DNA of 64,000 bases from Symsagittifera roscoffensis. Its lineage: Eukaryota; Xenacoelomorpha; Acoela; Convolutidae. The first letter of the stretch is position 1. Every line of letters starts with the position of its first letter. A program made the translations under genes and the position numbers. The DNA lies in NCBI RefSeq assembly GCF_963678635.1, contig NC_087071.1, forward strand, positions 10,031,842 through 10,095,841, read 5' to 3'. The notes under the pieces were generated by a model. The model had not been told where the DNA came from. It ran no database searches and was given only the letters and a program-made list of their open reading frames with translations. Positions 22,287-34,637 of the stretch are shown piece after piece.

Positions 22287-24300
22287 CTAATCGTCGGGGA
22301 AGAATCCATAGAGAGAAACGTCGTGAATGAATTCAGATGTGGTTAGTAATTTTGCTAAAAAGCGAATGATGTTTTTAGTTTGAAGTAGTGGCCAAAGCAA
22401 TTGAAGTGCTCTAATGGTTTTTAGTTCTTCAGTGCCGGGTGAAAATTCATACGGTGTATTTTGAATAAGGTTAAAAAGCTTGTGACTGTATTTAGTCTTA
22501 TGTATAAATTCTAGAATTGAAGCCTCGATGGGTTGTATGAATTCATGTGGGACGATTATTGGGCGGGATTCTTCGTCATTGAAGGTTTTGGTTAGGGGAC
22601 AGAATATTTACATCTGGTTGACGGGATCATACGTGCGGGGGATGCCTTGAAATTTAGTATCCTAAATACAATACGTGAAGTTAAGAAAAAACGGTGAAGT
22701 GTTTTTGGAGTTAATGAATTGTTTATATGGTGAGGTTGTTGTGATGGTGTATGCAAAGTGTAATGACTTTGTATAAATCTGTAGTAAGTGTACGTATGTG
22801 TTTGTTTAGTACGTAACATGATGTCGTGTGAACAATTTAAATCACGCTCTTTGGGGTTAGTGATGAAAGGTCATTGGAAAGATGTTAAATTTATTGTAAT
22901 AAGATTCATAAGCTTGGATATCACAAAGTGCTTCTGAAATAATGTGATCAGGTTTTTTATCTAATGAACTGAAGGTAAAGATATGAGATGTTTGAATGAA
23001 AAACTTTTCTGTTAGTTGCGGGTTAGCAAACTGATCGTCGTTAAGGAATTGATCTTGGTTAGGTCGGATGATGTTATGAGCATAATTTTCGATGGAATAA
23101 TTGTTAGCTTTAGGTGCGGTGAACGTTTTTGATAATTTTTTCTATTCTACGTGTGGAAATTGTCTAGGAATTAGTGCTGTAGTGAGTCGAAAGAGGTCGT
23201 TTTCGCAATTTTTGTTTTCTTGTGGTGTGTTAATTGGTGATAAAAAAGTGGGTTCGAGAAGTGATAAAGTGATGTCCAATGAAGAGTGGGAATTAATACA
23301 TGCTCATCGACGTAGTTTGGTTGTTCTTGGTTAGGGTCGGAATAAGCATATGTATATTAGGGAATTGAGGGTAAACGTATTTGAAGGTATTCTTTAGTAT
23401 TTGTGTGGTTAGAGTGATTAATGTATGTTTGTGCTGTTCCGAGTTGAGAGGAAAATGGGTGATTTGGGTATATCCACTGGATATTTGTATGTCATCTGGG
23501 GAACTGTTGTTTCAGCGTTCATTTGTGGAGGGAGAGTATGTGGGTGTCACGTGGGAAAAATGAAAGGGTGTTGAGGGAGGTTCATTTCTGGTTTGTGAGT
23601 GGATGGGTTGAAATGGGGGTTGGGAAAATTTAGATGGGCTGGGTTCTGAATTAACGAATTCGTCTTGGGTTTCTAGATCTGATTTTTGAATTGGGAAATT
23701 GTGTGATAAAGTGTGGTACTTGAATTAGTATCAGAATCAACGCTGGTTGAAGTGTTAACATGGGTTGATTCAAATGTGGGGAAAGCAAAAAAAAGGAATG
23801 ATGGGGATAGTTTTTGGAGGTTGGCTGGGTAGGAAATTCAGCGGTGTAGGGATCCAACTTGGCGGCTCATCGTTGGCTAAAGAAAATGGTTGTTCTGAGA
23901 ACGAAAGTTCGTGGTGTGGGTTGTTCGATTATTTGCTCATATGTATCGTCAATTTGAGATTATTGTGTCACTATATGGTGAATTGGGTTTTGCATATAAT
24001 TAGGTCTTGAAAATATGATATCTGTGAGTGCTAAATTTTGAAAATTTCGTGGTACTAATGATAATGGATGGTACTGATGTAAGTTTTCATAAATGTGCTG
24101 CTGTGGGTGTTGCAGTTGTGTTGTTTTGTGATTCGTCATTTGGATTTGGTGTGGTTGATACTTCTGTATTGTATTCTTTTATTTGTGTGCGTAAAAGTAT
24201 TTTTTTTATTGATGTTCTGAAAATTCCAAAAAAGCCTGCAAAAAGTTTACGTACTACGCTTGGTTGTCAGTTTATTTGTTTATGTATAGCACATGTTGTG
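22287..24300 (-). pseudogene. Element B unknown ORF downstream of env-like gene
   Basis: After the env-like stop at 24311 the minus strand keeps long protein-like stretches in shared frames until a TAG at 22287-22289. The last 100 or so codons are uninterrupted and end SLYGFFPDD. Earlier blocks include SSLDITLSLLEPTFLSPINT and LDKKPDHIISEALCDIQAYE, preceded by a Pro/Ser/Thr-rich region (about 23450-23850) and a basic segment (RKLFAGFFGIF) just after the env-like stop. Two or more frameshifts and several stops break it. I do not recognise the family. It is too long and too coherent to be chance, so it was a real gene of the element. Confidence 0.5.
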
Positions 24301-24310
24301 TAGATTCTTT

Positions 24311-27300
24311 TTAATAGTGAGAAAAAAATCCAATAAAAATAAATATTGCGTATAATATATTCAATCTTTCTAAGATGTAGTAGGGCCATCCTAGAAAAGC
24401 TAAAAGTTCGTTTTTAAAATTTACAAAACTAAAAAAATTAATTGGTGACATATCTTGTGGTCTATAATTTTTGCCAATTAAATTAATGTAATCTTTGGTT
24501 TCTTTAAAGTAACCGATGTAGTCCTGTGCGTAAACATCTGAAAAGCCTGCTGTTTCTGCAAGCTTGCGTAGATTTTGTTCTATTGATTGTCGTTGTATTG
24601 TGTTATTTTGTGAGTAGTTCCTGAAATTGTTGTGTACGAGTGTGGTGCTGTGTGTCTGATTTACAGTATATGCCGATCGGTTTTAGATCGATATTTGAGT
24701 TTCGGTCAATGGCTCTAATACTTTGAGGTGAAAACTTTTTAAATGTTTATAATTGCTTTGTCTGATTTTTTCAGTGCTTACATTTTCGAAAAGTATGAAT
24801 TCAATAAAATATTTTTGTGATGTTTTATCATTCTGGCGTGCATCTTTGCTACTTGAAATATGGTACAAGTGTCTTCAGGAAACCAGACAATTGTTGCTTG
24901 TGTCCGAGTAGTAGGATCACAATATCATTGGTCATTTTTGCAAGGGAGTCTGATTCCTTGGTAAATTATTGTGTCATCGTTTAGATATCCCGTTACTTGT
25001 ACTTTTTCATGTTGTATTTTTGAATCGAAAAACATTATTTCTTGATATACTTTTTGTGTCTGCTTTGCAGTTCGAGGGGTTGTGCGTATCAATTTCAATG
25101 TGTGGTATCCAATTTTTATCGTGAAGATCATAAAATAATCTCCCGTGTAAGCCATTATATGGTAATTTTCGTCTAGTCGGATGTGGCCTTGGTTTTTTTT
25201 TCACTTCGGCTTGATGTGCAGAGTCGGGGAAATTTGGAAGTTTACTAGTTTTCTGTTTGTGTTTTTGTTTGATGTTATTTTTAATCTGATAATTTTGTTT
25301 TTGCAATCTTTAGGTTTGAGATCGTAAAGTCTTTCGATATTATTTTGATTCGTGATCTAATCCATTTTTATTTCCATTTGCGACTTGTGAACAAGGTTCA
25401 TTCTTTTCGGAAAATGTTGCTGTGAATTTGTATCCTATAAGTGTTGTGGCTCGTGCTTTTGAGTATAGTGTAGCTAAGATGTTCGTGGTTTCTATAGCTT
25501 GTGGTTCGGATTCACATTGTGTTACTTGATTTATATCATATTTATGTAGTGTATTTTGTTCTTTTTCTTCACAATCGTAGTCTGTTACAAATAAATCCTG
25601 AGGGCCTGTGCGAGGGAACGGATTTTGACTCTGATCGGAAAAATTTAGAAAAAAAAGGTGTTAAAATGAGAAGATTTTAAAAATATACATTTGTACGATA
25701 ATTCTGATTTTGGGTTATAAAAAGCTATATAACCGATTGTCTTTTTGGTATATCCATCGTATTCATAAATTGCTTGTTATAAATGGGGGAGGTAAAGATT
25801 GAGCTGTTCTATTTGGCGGGGCTAATGAATAAGGATGTTGAACAATGTTATTTAGTCTTACTGTAATTTCGAGTTTAAGTGTGAGACTATTTTGTTGAAG
25901 TATTTGGATGTTATGTTTCTGAATATTTTTGTGGATATCTTGTCTATTTTATAGCTTGTGAGTCGGATTCACATTTTGTTGCTTGATGTTTTGCATATTT
26001 ATGTAGTGTTTTCTGTTCATTTTCTTCACAATCATAGTGTGTGACTAGTAAATTCTGAGGTCCTGTGCGAGGAGTAGAATTGTAATTCGATTCGGAAAGA
26101 AATAAGAAAAAGAACGTGTCGAAATGTAAATATCTATAAATTGGACATGTGTATGATAATCTTGAATACGGGTTATAAAAAATTATATGTCCAATTGTCT
26201 TTTTAGTGTATCTATCCTATTAGTAGATTGTTTCTGTTGTTATAAATGGGGGAGGTAAAAATAGAGCTGTTTTATTTGGAGGGTCCTGGGGGAATGGATG
26301 TTGAACGATATTATTTAGTCTTACTTGATTTCAAATTCGAGTGTTAGACTATTTTGTTGTAGTATTTGTATGTTATGTTCTTGAATGTCTTTGTGGATAT
26401 CGTGTCGGCACTGTAATCGGTTTAGTGCCCAGTTGTGTAATCTTCTTGATGTTGACAACTTCATGATGTTGACCAGATAATGAAGGAGGTGCTACAAATG
26501 TATTCCAATCTAGTCGTAAGGGTGTATTATTAGATAACTGTGCTTGATATCGAGCGTCAAAATTTAGTGGAAAAAGTGTTGGTGATATTCAAGAAGGTGT
26601 TGAGGGTAGTGATAGTGTTTCTGGCAATATTGATAATGTTGTATCGGATGAAACGCCAATTGGTTTGCTTACTAAATTTGGTTCACCTTGAGTGTACGTG
26701 TGTGTTACCCAATATGGGATACGTTCTGTAGTTGCTAGGCTATCAAAAGTGTTTTCTCGGATTTGTTCCGGTGTGGGAAAAAAACCTAAGTAATCGAATG
26801 GTATATTTGTATAATTGAAGTGCTTTGTTGTGAAGCACCTGGGGGAGTATCTGGTAGTGTGCTACTAGAAAGGTTTAACGGGTTTGGTGTTGGTGTTTGA
26901 GGTTTATTAAAATGAACTCTGGGAGTTTGAAAATTTCTTCTTCGTCTCGGGTGTTTAATTTGTCTATTTATTTCAAGTGTTTTTTGTTTTTGACTTATGT
27001 GTCGTACTCTATTAAGATACTGTTGGAGAGGGGGAAATGTTATAGTTTGGTTTGTAAAGTGGTTCGCTTAAAGGTGCTTGGCGAACAACTGATTCTAATG
27101 GTTCGGATAATCGTGCGTGTCTTTCTTCAAATTTGTCTGGATTGACTTGAAAAGAAATGCGTGTTGATGATTGGAGATTTTGAGTTTTGTTGTAGTTGTT
27201 GGCGGTTCTTGGGATTTTGTCGGCGGGGACTGGTGTGGTGGTTGTTGAGTAGCTTATGTGTTTATTTTATGTTTGCTATAATATTCTTCAATAAAAAGAA

Positions 27301-27390
27301 TTATTAGTATATTTGCTAACGCAAATGTGATGGTTGCTTTTTTATACAATTACATAATGTCATTATGGGTGATGTCAAAGGCGTGAGAAA
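24311..27390 (-). pseudogene. Element B env-like membrane protein, broken
   Basis: Downstream of integrase the minus strand opens with a hydrophobic stretch (about 27350-27280, TITFALANILIILFI) like a signal or anchor. Coherent text follows in shifting frames: DTIIYQGIRLPCKND, CDPTTRTQATIVWFPEDT and NVSTEKIRQSNYKHL. The last segment (about 24680-24311) is open for some 120 codons and ends with a membrane helix, LNILYAIFIFIGFF, three residues from the stop. Paired Cys, an N-terminal hydrophobic start and a C-terminal anchor after pol are the layout of a retroelement envelope glycoprotein. No direct homology was tested, so env-like is an inference from layout. It carries a 457-bp internal duplication. 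Confidence 0.55.
25494..26407. repeat. Tandem duplication, about 457 bp period, inside env-like region
   Basis: The sequence 25494-25945 is repeated as 25951-26407 with about 80 percent identity by eye. Shared landmarks are cggattcacatt, cacaatc.tagt.tgt, ataaatgggggaggtaaa and gtggatatc. Both copies fall in the N-terminal half of the env-like region, so the protein either had two similar domains or the duplication came after inactivation. The copies differ enough that it is not recent. Confidence 0.8.
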
Positions 27391-28690
27391 AATTATGAAA
27401 AGTAGAAAAACATCGGTTCTACTAAATAGGTGTTGAAACATTTAAAAATTTATTAAATTATCGTACCTATGGAGGTGATCAAGGACTTTGTCAATGTTTA
27501 TATAAACTTGGAATAGGGAAAAAAAGATTTGAAAAAGGTTGCAAAAAATTATTAGAGTTTCTAAGATATCGGCTGAAAATTTTACAAAAAATTTAAAAAA
27601 AAAAATTGTTGAAAGTTTTATGAAAAAGTTTGAAAATAGCTGTTTGAATTTGTTGATTGTCGCAGAAAGAAGCATTTAAGAAATGATTCGTTCTGTCGAT
27701 TTTTTTTTCGAGGCTAAATTCGGGTGTGGTCGGAAATTTTTTTGATTTTCTGACAAGTGGGTTGGGTTTTTTCAATTTTTGTTGGGGGAAAATTTTAGAG
27801 TGTCGAAAAGCTCTTTGTAATTTTGTTTTTATTTATTGTATAAGTGGGGGTATCTAAGAGATATTTGTACTTTAAGCTAAAAGATCTCGGGCAATTTGAT
27901 CTTTATGCTAATTTAATAATTTTGCCTGGAGGTTTCTTGAGGTCTGAGTTCGGAAAATATTGTTGATCTTTGTACTACTTGATAGGGAGGGTTGTAAATT
28001 TAGATTTTTTTTATTTCAGTTCATACTGTAGCCGTTTGCTTATTTTTGACCTGTAGGACTTGAAGTTATAGTTAAAGATACGTTCGGAGGTTACTATTTG
28101 TCGGCTAATAAAGTCGTGTCTTTAAAATGAGGTGATGATTCGGAAGGGTTTCTATTGGCTCTACTTTTTGAACTAGATTTCCTCAAGAGGCTTTCAGCAT
28201 GAAATTAGGAAAATGTACTGTTGTTCAAAAAGATTTTAAAGAGGTGAAATTGTTAAATAAAAATGAAGTTGTTTTTGAAATTCAATTTTCTTCAACATTT
28301 AATACTGTGGAATGACTGTTCCACAATTTTTTCGTGGCTGATTTTGTAGTCGTGATGATTCTCTAAGTTCTAATTTTTCTTTTTGATCCTGTGGTAGAAT
28401 TTTTTAAATTAATTTCCTGTTTTTCCTTTCTTTTTGAGATGTTTTAGTTTCTAATTGAGGAGGTGTTTGAGAAAATAATTATTTTGGTGTGGTGGTTTCG
28501 GAGTCAGATATATCTTAGCGTTTTGATTTTGTTCAACGTCTGAATTATTCTGAAAAATTTTCAATCCTGCGAAAGAATATATTTGAGTTAATTCGCGGAG
28601 TAAATAATCTGTTACCCTAAAACCTCTTTTGGGTAATGGGGTCATAGATTATTTCAATTTTGGACACTTTCTTTTTTGTTTAAATTTATA
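27391..28690 (-). other. Element B pol/env junction
   Basis: Between the end of integrase and the env-like start the minus strand has short, frame-broken polar segments (for example 28645-28451, which includes RELTQIYSFAGLKI) that look like the tail of pol. From about 27400 to 28300 I see no reliable coding sequence on either strand. Confidence 0.4.
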
Positions 28691-29990
28691 AGTTTGTATG
28701 TCACATCAGTGGGTTTATCAATTATTTGATAGGGTTCTTTTCGAAGTGGTTGTAATTTTTTGGAGATTCCTTTTTGTGTTTTATAATTTGGAATTAAAAC
28801 AAATGTTCCTACTTTTAAGCCTGTGGTTGCTGTGAATCGTGAATTAATTTGGGTATTTATTTTTTGTCTTTGTGAGTATTTCTTTGTTACTCTTTGATAA
28901 ATTTCATTGTTTTTTATCTCTGTTTAAAATCCATTTGGTATGTGTACCGGCAAATTTTGGGGTGGTGCAAGTGGATGGTGCAAGTGGTGGTGCAAGTGGT
29001 CTTCATCGTGGGTATGTAGTGGTAAATTATAACATATTGAGTCTTTATTCGGTTGGCAATAACCTTGTGTACTTTTAGAGGCGTTTGCCCTAAACATTTT
29101 CGGTTTTCGTGGTTTTTGGTTAAATATCATTTCATATGGTGACATTCCTAAAGTTGTTGTAATTTGTGAATTATAAGATAAGGGTAGTATCCTTACATCT
29201 TTTGACCATTCAGCGTATCGCGTGTCATTTCCATTAATGATACATCTGAGATATTCTTGTAATGAACGGTTTGTACATTCGAATAAGACATTAGTCCAAG
29301 GTGCGTGAGATGTTTGTGGTTCATGTTTAATACTATATAGATGGCATAGTGTGATAATTTCGTTATTAACAAACTCAGTGCCATTGTCTGTAACTAGTAT
29401 TTCGGGTAATCCGAATTTGGCTGTCCAATGTTGGTAGAGTGTTGTATATGCATAATAATCCTTACAATGGGGTACTGAGTTGAGTGCTACGTAGTGTGTA
29501 AATGCGTCAACATTGACCATTATATATGAGTTTCCTTCTGAGGATGATGATACTGGTCCTTTGGTACCAAATGAGATTCTATGATTGAATTATAGACTTT
29601 GTCCTTCAAAATATTGTTTTCGTGCAGTTTGTTTCTGACTTGGGTAGGGTTTATTTAATTGGCATGTAATACAATTAATGCATAATACTTTGATCCAATT
29701 TGGGGCATTTGGAAGAAAAAAAAACTTTGAATAAAATTGGAGTACGTTTTTTCTGATCTTGATTGTCCTTTAGTGTGTAGTGTATGTGAAGTATGAAAAG
29801 CTATTAACATCATACTTAAAGGTAGACAAGGTACTTTGAAATCAGGTGTTTGATATTCTAAAACATCTGTGTTATCGTTTTTGGAAGTATTAAAAAAATG
29901 TTTAAGATATCTAAGAAGTGTTTTGTTTTCTAAAATTGTACTAACTGCTTTGCTTGGTTTAGTTTTATATTTGTGCCAAAATTGCAGTTG
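28690..29990 (-). pseudogene. Element B integrase, nearly complete
   Basis: The central 198-codon frame (29520-28924) has all three catalytic residues in normal contexts: MVNVDAFTHYV, then LVTDNGTEFVNN, then FECTNRSLQEYLR. Before it (29700-29620) a CINCITC cluster belongs to the HHCC zinc-binding domain, in a broken frame. After it (28860-28690) comes a C-terminal module with VGTFVLIPNY and LQPLRKEPYQIID, the GPY-type domain of Ty3 integrases. It would insert the cDNA. The catalytic centre is preserved better than the rest of the element, but flanking frame breaks make the whole protein unproducible as it stands. Confidence 0.85.
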
Positions 29991-29999
29991 TCTAATGAC

Positions 30000-30422
30000 T
30001 GGGTCAAGGTTTTGATAATTTTGTAATAATTCTATGTGATTTTTCTGTAGTTAGTAGAAAAACATTTTCAACTTCTATCTTTGGTAGGGGTACTGTGTCA
30101 AGTGGGTCATGGAGGTTACAAACTTGATTTATCGTGTGTTTTGAATCGATATTCAATGGGCCTGATAAATTTTCTTTTTCTATTAAAGAAAAATAGTCTT
30201 TCTTAATGTGGTTATTGTCTAATGAGTGTTATTTTTAACCAATTTGAGTGTGAGATTAGTTAAAACGTAGATAAGCTAGTAAATCAACTTCATAGTGATT
30301 GTACTGACAATCTAAATATAGTGGAAAGTGTTGAAGATTGTTTTTTTTGTGATGATCTGCATATTTTTACTGCATATTTACATTCTAATTGTGGTGAAGT
30401 TTCATCTTTCGCAAGATAGAAT
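30000..30422 (-). other. Element B RNase H to integrase linker
   Basis: Minus-strand text here is polar and frame-broken. By position it is the connecting region of pol, but no motif can be named. Confidence 0.35.
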
Positions 30423-30990
30423 TTAAAATTTTAAGGTATTTTGACTGTTGTTTTTTTTTGTTAGAAACTCCAGTGGTGTATTTCTACTGAGAGTATCGGG
30501 TAATGCAAGGTTTTCTCCTGCTGTCGATACTATGTGTAAGTTGGGAAATTTCATTAAAATTAAATGAAAACTGTAAAATCTAGGGTCTGGGTTTGATTTT
30601 AATGTGAATAGAAAGATTATGGGTTTATGATCTGTAAACAAAACTGTTGGATGTTTTGATCCAATTATTAAAAATTCATATTCTGTCAGAGTATATATTA
30701 TGGCTGTTCATTCTAGCATAAGAGTAGAGATTCGTAATTCAGCTTGTGTAAATAGTCGAGAATTTACTAAAATTATATTCATTTTCTTTGTTCCATTGTG
30801 AGATTGTAAAGTTGCTGCACGAATGCCAAAATTTGAAGCATCGCACAATTATAATTTGGTCGATCAGAATCTGGAATTGTGTTTAAAATTTTTTCTGTGA
30901 GAAGTTTTTTTGATTTCTTCAAATCGCGTTTGGTGTTCTGTTGTCCATTCGATATTATTTTTTTCTCTAAGAATGTTGTAGAAGGATCTT
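30423..30990 (-). pseudogene. Element B RNase H
   Basis: The minus strand reads CDASNFGIRAAT (first catalytic Asp), later FTDHKPIIFLF, and ends with LALPDTLSRNTPLEF (last catalytic Asp). This is the usual Ty3 RNase H pattern. The connecting text from RT (FYNILREKNNIEWTTEHQ) sits at the start. A stop and a frame change occur between the CDAS and TDHKP blocks. Confidence 0.8.
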
Positions 30991-31044
30991 AAAATGAGTT
31001 GTATTTTAAAGACATTTTTACTTAAGAAATTTTAATATCCATAA

Positions 31045-31630
31045 AATACATGAAAAACTCAAACTCCGACATTATTTCTCTACATGTAAATAATATCTCA
31101 CCATATAAAATAACTCTACCTCTAGGACTCCTATCTGTGAAACAAACGCGTCAACTTCGCCTGCAAAAGAAGTAGTCTATAGAGTAAAAATTATTTTCCA
31201 ATTATTAGATATATGCCAATCAAGAATTCTTGACGAAGAATTATCAATTTTAAAAAAATAAGCAACGAGAAAAAAATTCAGAATTTTTCACAAGAACACT
31301 TTGTTCTAAACCAACATTTAAAATATAACACTATACAGATGAACAACAAAAAATTCTGACAATGTTCAACTTTGAACACTCTCAGATAACACAGATTGAA
31401 TTTGAAAAATTAGCCGATTTTTTATTAGGATACCCAACAGTTTATGCTACATCTAAATTTGACGTTGGAAAAATAAATTCACGTTACATCTACCTTTGAA
31501 ACCTGACTTAATTTTCAAACAACAAAGAGCAAGTAAAGTACCAATCCACTTACACGACAAAGTTAATAGATTAATTGACATTTTAGATTAGTATGAAATC
31601 ATATCTCCATTAAATAAGAAAAACAGCCAA
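31045..31630 (+). repeat. Inverted copy of the protease-RT region inside element B
   Basis: The plus strand here is a diverged copy of the minus strand at about 32820-32235. Matching blocks in order include ccctaatg-free landmarks such as ctaccTCTAGGACTC, TTAGATATATGC, CACAAGAACAC, and CATCTAAATTTGACGTTGG. At protein level both give FKQQRASKVPIHLHDK or its near twin FKKQRASKVPIHLHDK. It interrupts the join between RT and RNase H on the minus strand. A local inversion-duplication, or a fragment of a second element inserted in reverse, would explain it. Confidence 0.85.
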
Positions 31631-31650
31631 AAGCAAACACAACAAATATG

Positions 31651-32820
31651 GATTATTCTTGGATTTTTTTTGTTAAAAGTTGGTTGAAATTTTTGGATTG
31701 CATCTAAGGGTGATTCTATTGGGGTTATAGTGTTTCTTTCTATAACGTGTCCAAGAAATTTTAATCGTGTTAAGAAAAACTGTGATATAACTGGGCCTGC
31801 TTTCATGTTTTCTTTTTGCAATATTTAATGATATTTTTCTAAAACAGCGAACCTTTTTTCTTTGGTTTGTGATTGCATAAAAACATCGCCTAAGTATGTA
31901 ATCGCATATTATTTGAAAATGAGTGGTCTGAAAGTTTGAACTCATGAATGCTGAGAAAGCTGCTGGTCCTATTGATATGCTATAGAAAAATTTATTGAAC
32001 TCATTTTAATGGTTTCCGATAACAAATTGAGTTAATCGTCGTGATTGTTCATCTAACGGCATTTGATTATAAGCACTATTCCTGTCTGCTGTTGTGAAAT
32101 ATTTACCGTTTATCTTTGGTAAAATTACTTGAATTGGTTCAATTGGCCAATTACATTTAGGTTCATCAATAGGTGATTTGAGATACCTAGCATCTAGAAC
32201 TTTTTTTAATGATTCTCCTTTGGCAAAAAAAAACCCTTTGTTTGGTGGAGAAACGATTTGATATTTTTCTAATATGTCGAGCAGTCAATTAAATTTATCG
32301 TGTAAATGAATTGGTACTTTGCTTGCTCTTTGTTTTTTGAAAACTGCATCAGGTTTCAAAGGTGGGTGTAGTGGTGAATTTAGTTTTCCAACGTCAAATT
32401 TAGATGTGTCATAATTTTTGGGTATTTTTATAGTAAATTGGCTAATTGTTCAAAATCAATTTGTTTATCTGAGAATACTGAAAACTTAAAATTGTCAAGA
32501 ATTTTTGTTGTTCTTCTGTATATTTTTTGGTATTTTAAATGCTGGTTTAAAATAAGGTGTTCTTGTGAAGTAGTCTTTATTTCTTTTTTCAATTCTTGTT
32601 ACTTTATTTTTTGACAATTCTAAAACAAGAAAGGTTGATTCGCATATATCTAAAAGTTGTAAAAAATTATTTACTCTATACGCTACTTCTTTTGTGTGAG
32701 AAGTTGTTGCGTTAGTTTCACAATATTCTAAGAGTCCTAGAGGTAGGGTTATTTTGTATGGTGAATTATCATAGACATGTAAAGAAATGATGTCTGATTT
32801 CGAACTTTTCTTTTTGTCAT
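31651..32820 (-). pseudogene. Element B reverse transcriptase, broken
   Basis: The entry block (about 32400-32280) reads KLNSPLHPPLKPDAVF and QRASKVPIHLHDK. The catalytic box is YLGDVFMQ at 31896-31885, where YLDD is expected, so one of the two catalytic Asp is replaced by Gly. The thumb-entry text FLTRLKFLGHVIERNTITP follows at about 31780-31710. Frames change several times. Upstream (32820-32460) is the protease-RT connector that was copied into the inverted repeat at 31045-31630. Confidence 0.82.
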
Positions 32821-33099
32821 ATTGATGAGTTGTTTGATCGGGAAATCATGAATGTAACCTGAAAGTGGTTTTAGACGTTTTCGTTCTTTATTATAAACAG
32901 AGTAAAATTTTGAGAAAAACGGTGGTTGTTTATTCATTCTTTGGAAAAATTTTAAAGTGGTGTATTGAGTTCTTGTATATTTATATTTTTATTTCAATTT
33001 TGCTGTCTAATTTATTAATAGTTGGTCTATATTTAGTGATAATTGGAATTCCGATGATATTTTGTTTTATATCTGTGATATAGAATGTTTTTTAATGGT

Positions 33100-33380
33100 T
33101 TATTCAAAAATTTTGTTTTGTTCCAGTGTTTTAGTTGGAACAAGGAAAAGTTGGATTTTTCCGTAATTTGTTAAAATTGAGCCTTGTGCTGTGGCTAATC
33201 TGCTTGCTATCTTTAAAGCTATTAATTTCGGATGTAAAATTTTGAGTTCGTTCCATGTAGGAATGTTGATGATATTTGATTCTGCTCCGGAATCTATAAA
33301 AGAATCAATTTCGAGATCTGGTGGTTGAAGTTCTTTTACTTTTTGGAATTTGTAAGAGGAATGGAACTGTCCAATTTTTT
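33100..33380 (-). pseudogene. Element B aspartic protease
   Basis: An open stretch of about 75 codons carries FIDSGAESNIINIP with the catalytic DSGA at 33294-33283, followed by LKIASRLATAQGSILTNYGK, which fits the strand and flap region of retropepsins. The frame is open to a TAA near 33105. It sits between the Gag nucleic-acid-binding tail and RT, as expected. It would cut Gag-Pol into mature parts. Confidence 0.78.
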
Positions 33381-33861
33381 CCCTTGATGATTCTTTTGGT
33401 ACGCTTCGATGTGATTTGTACTAGAACATGGTACAGGTTTTTCTTTAGGTTCCAGTAGTGTCGTTACGTTTTCTACTATTTCCTCTATTGTTTTGTTTTT
33501 ATTTATAGGTCTTGTATATTAATTTAAAAGAAAGTGGTCATGATTTTCATAAAGATTGGAATGTATAAATTATTCATAGATAAGAGGTTCGTAGTCATTT
33601 TCAATTTTTATCATGTAAACTGAGATTGTTTTTTCTGTATCGCTTTCACTGTCTGTGGATTCGCAACTGATCTGATTTAGTTGCAATTTGGCGTTTTGTG
33701 TATTGTCCATACCAGGGGGGTCTGAATTAAATTCTTCAGTCGTTTATATTTGATTCATTTGTCTGTGACGTTTTGGTGTGTTGCTTCTTTATTTGTTTTG
33801 AGAATCTGGATAACTTGTGTTATTTCTGTGTGGTGATTGAAAGTAGTTCCTTTGTCTATTT

Positions 33862-34500
33862 TTATAGTTCGAATTTTTTGTTAGTTATCGCGTGATCTAT
33901 TTTGATAGTTGTTATAATTAGATCTTTGATACTTTGGTCTGTTGTTAGAATAATCTCATGATCTATTATTCTGGTATACTCGTTGATTTCGATTATTTGA
34001 GTAGCTTCTATTCCTATTGTTGGAAATGACCCTAAATCTATTGTATGAGGAACTTCTTGATCTATCAATGCATTAGTGTCCAATCCTAGAGTGTGACTGG
34101 GAACTGGTTTCAAACGAACTTTCTGGTCGGTTTGAGTTTGATCGTGAATAGTTATTTCGATACTGGTTATGTCGACTATTTGATTGTCTATACCTATTTT
34201 GTGAGAAATTACGTAAATTTCTTCGGTTTGGTGATCTTCCTCTGTAGTTAGAATTATGAGGTGATTGGTTTCTTGAATAATTTGAATTGTTTGGAAGTAG
34301 TTTTCCAGAACTATTGTTACTATGAAAATTTTTATTAGCTAAATTTTGATCTTTTTTCATGTACTGATGAAATGATTTGTTTGGTTCTCTGTACTTTTCT
34401 GGTTTATTTTGGATGTCTTGCTGTTTTTGTCTGCATTTAGCAATGCTGTGTCCATATCTTCGGCAATAGTTACACCATTTTTTGAAAGATGGTTTACCTT
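33862..34500 (-). pseudogene. Element B nucleocapsid: zinc knuckle and Asn/Arg/Ser-rich tail
   Basis: Around 34480-34435 the minus strand encodes WCNYCRRYGHSIAKC, a complete C-X2-C-X4-H-X4-C knuckle. The next open stretch (34360-34073) is a low-complexity basic tail rich in Asn, Ser, Arg and Tyr (for example RNLRNFSQNRYRQSNSR). Such tails bind nucleic acid non-specifically. The repeat nature of the tail gives long open frames in other phases (34113-33862) that are not real genes. Confidence 0.78.
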
Positions 34501-34637
34501 TAAAATTTCAGTAATTTTTTTGGATAAATCTGTATCTAAGTCTTGTATATTATTTAATTGTAAAGTAGTAGTTTGTATATTATTTAGATATTGTAGCTTG
34601 AGATTTTGTGTTTTATCTAGTGCTCTCCTTTTGATTG

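Noticed and set aside
33862-34113. An 83-codon Ile/Thr-rich frame in element B
   Set aside because: It is an off-phase reading of the Asn/Arg/Ser-rich Gag tail.
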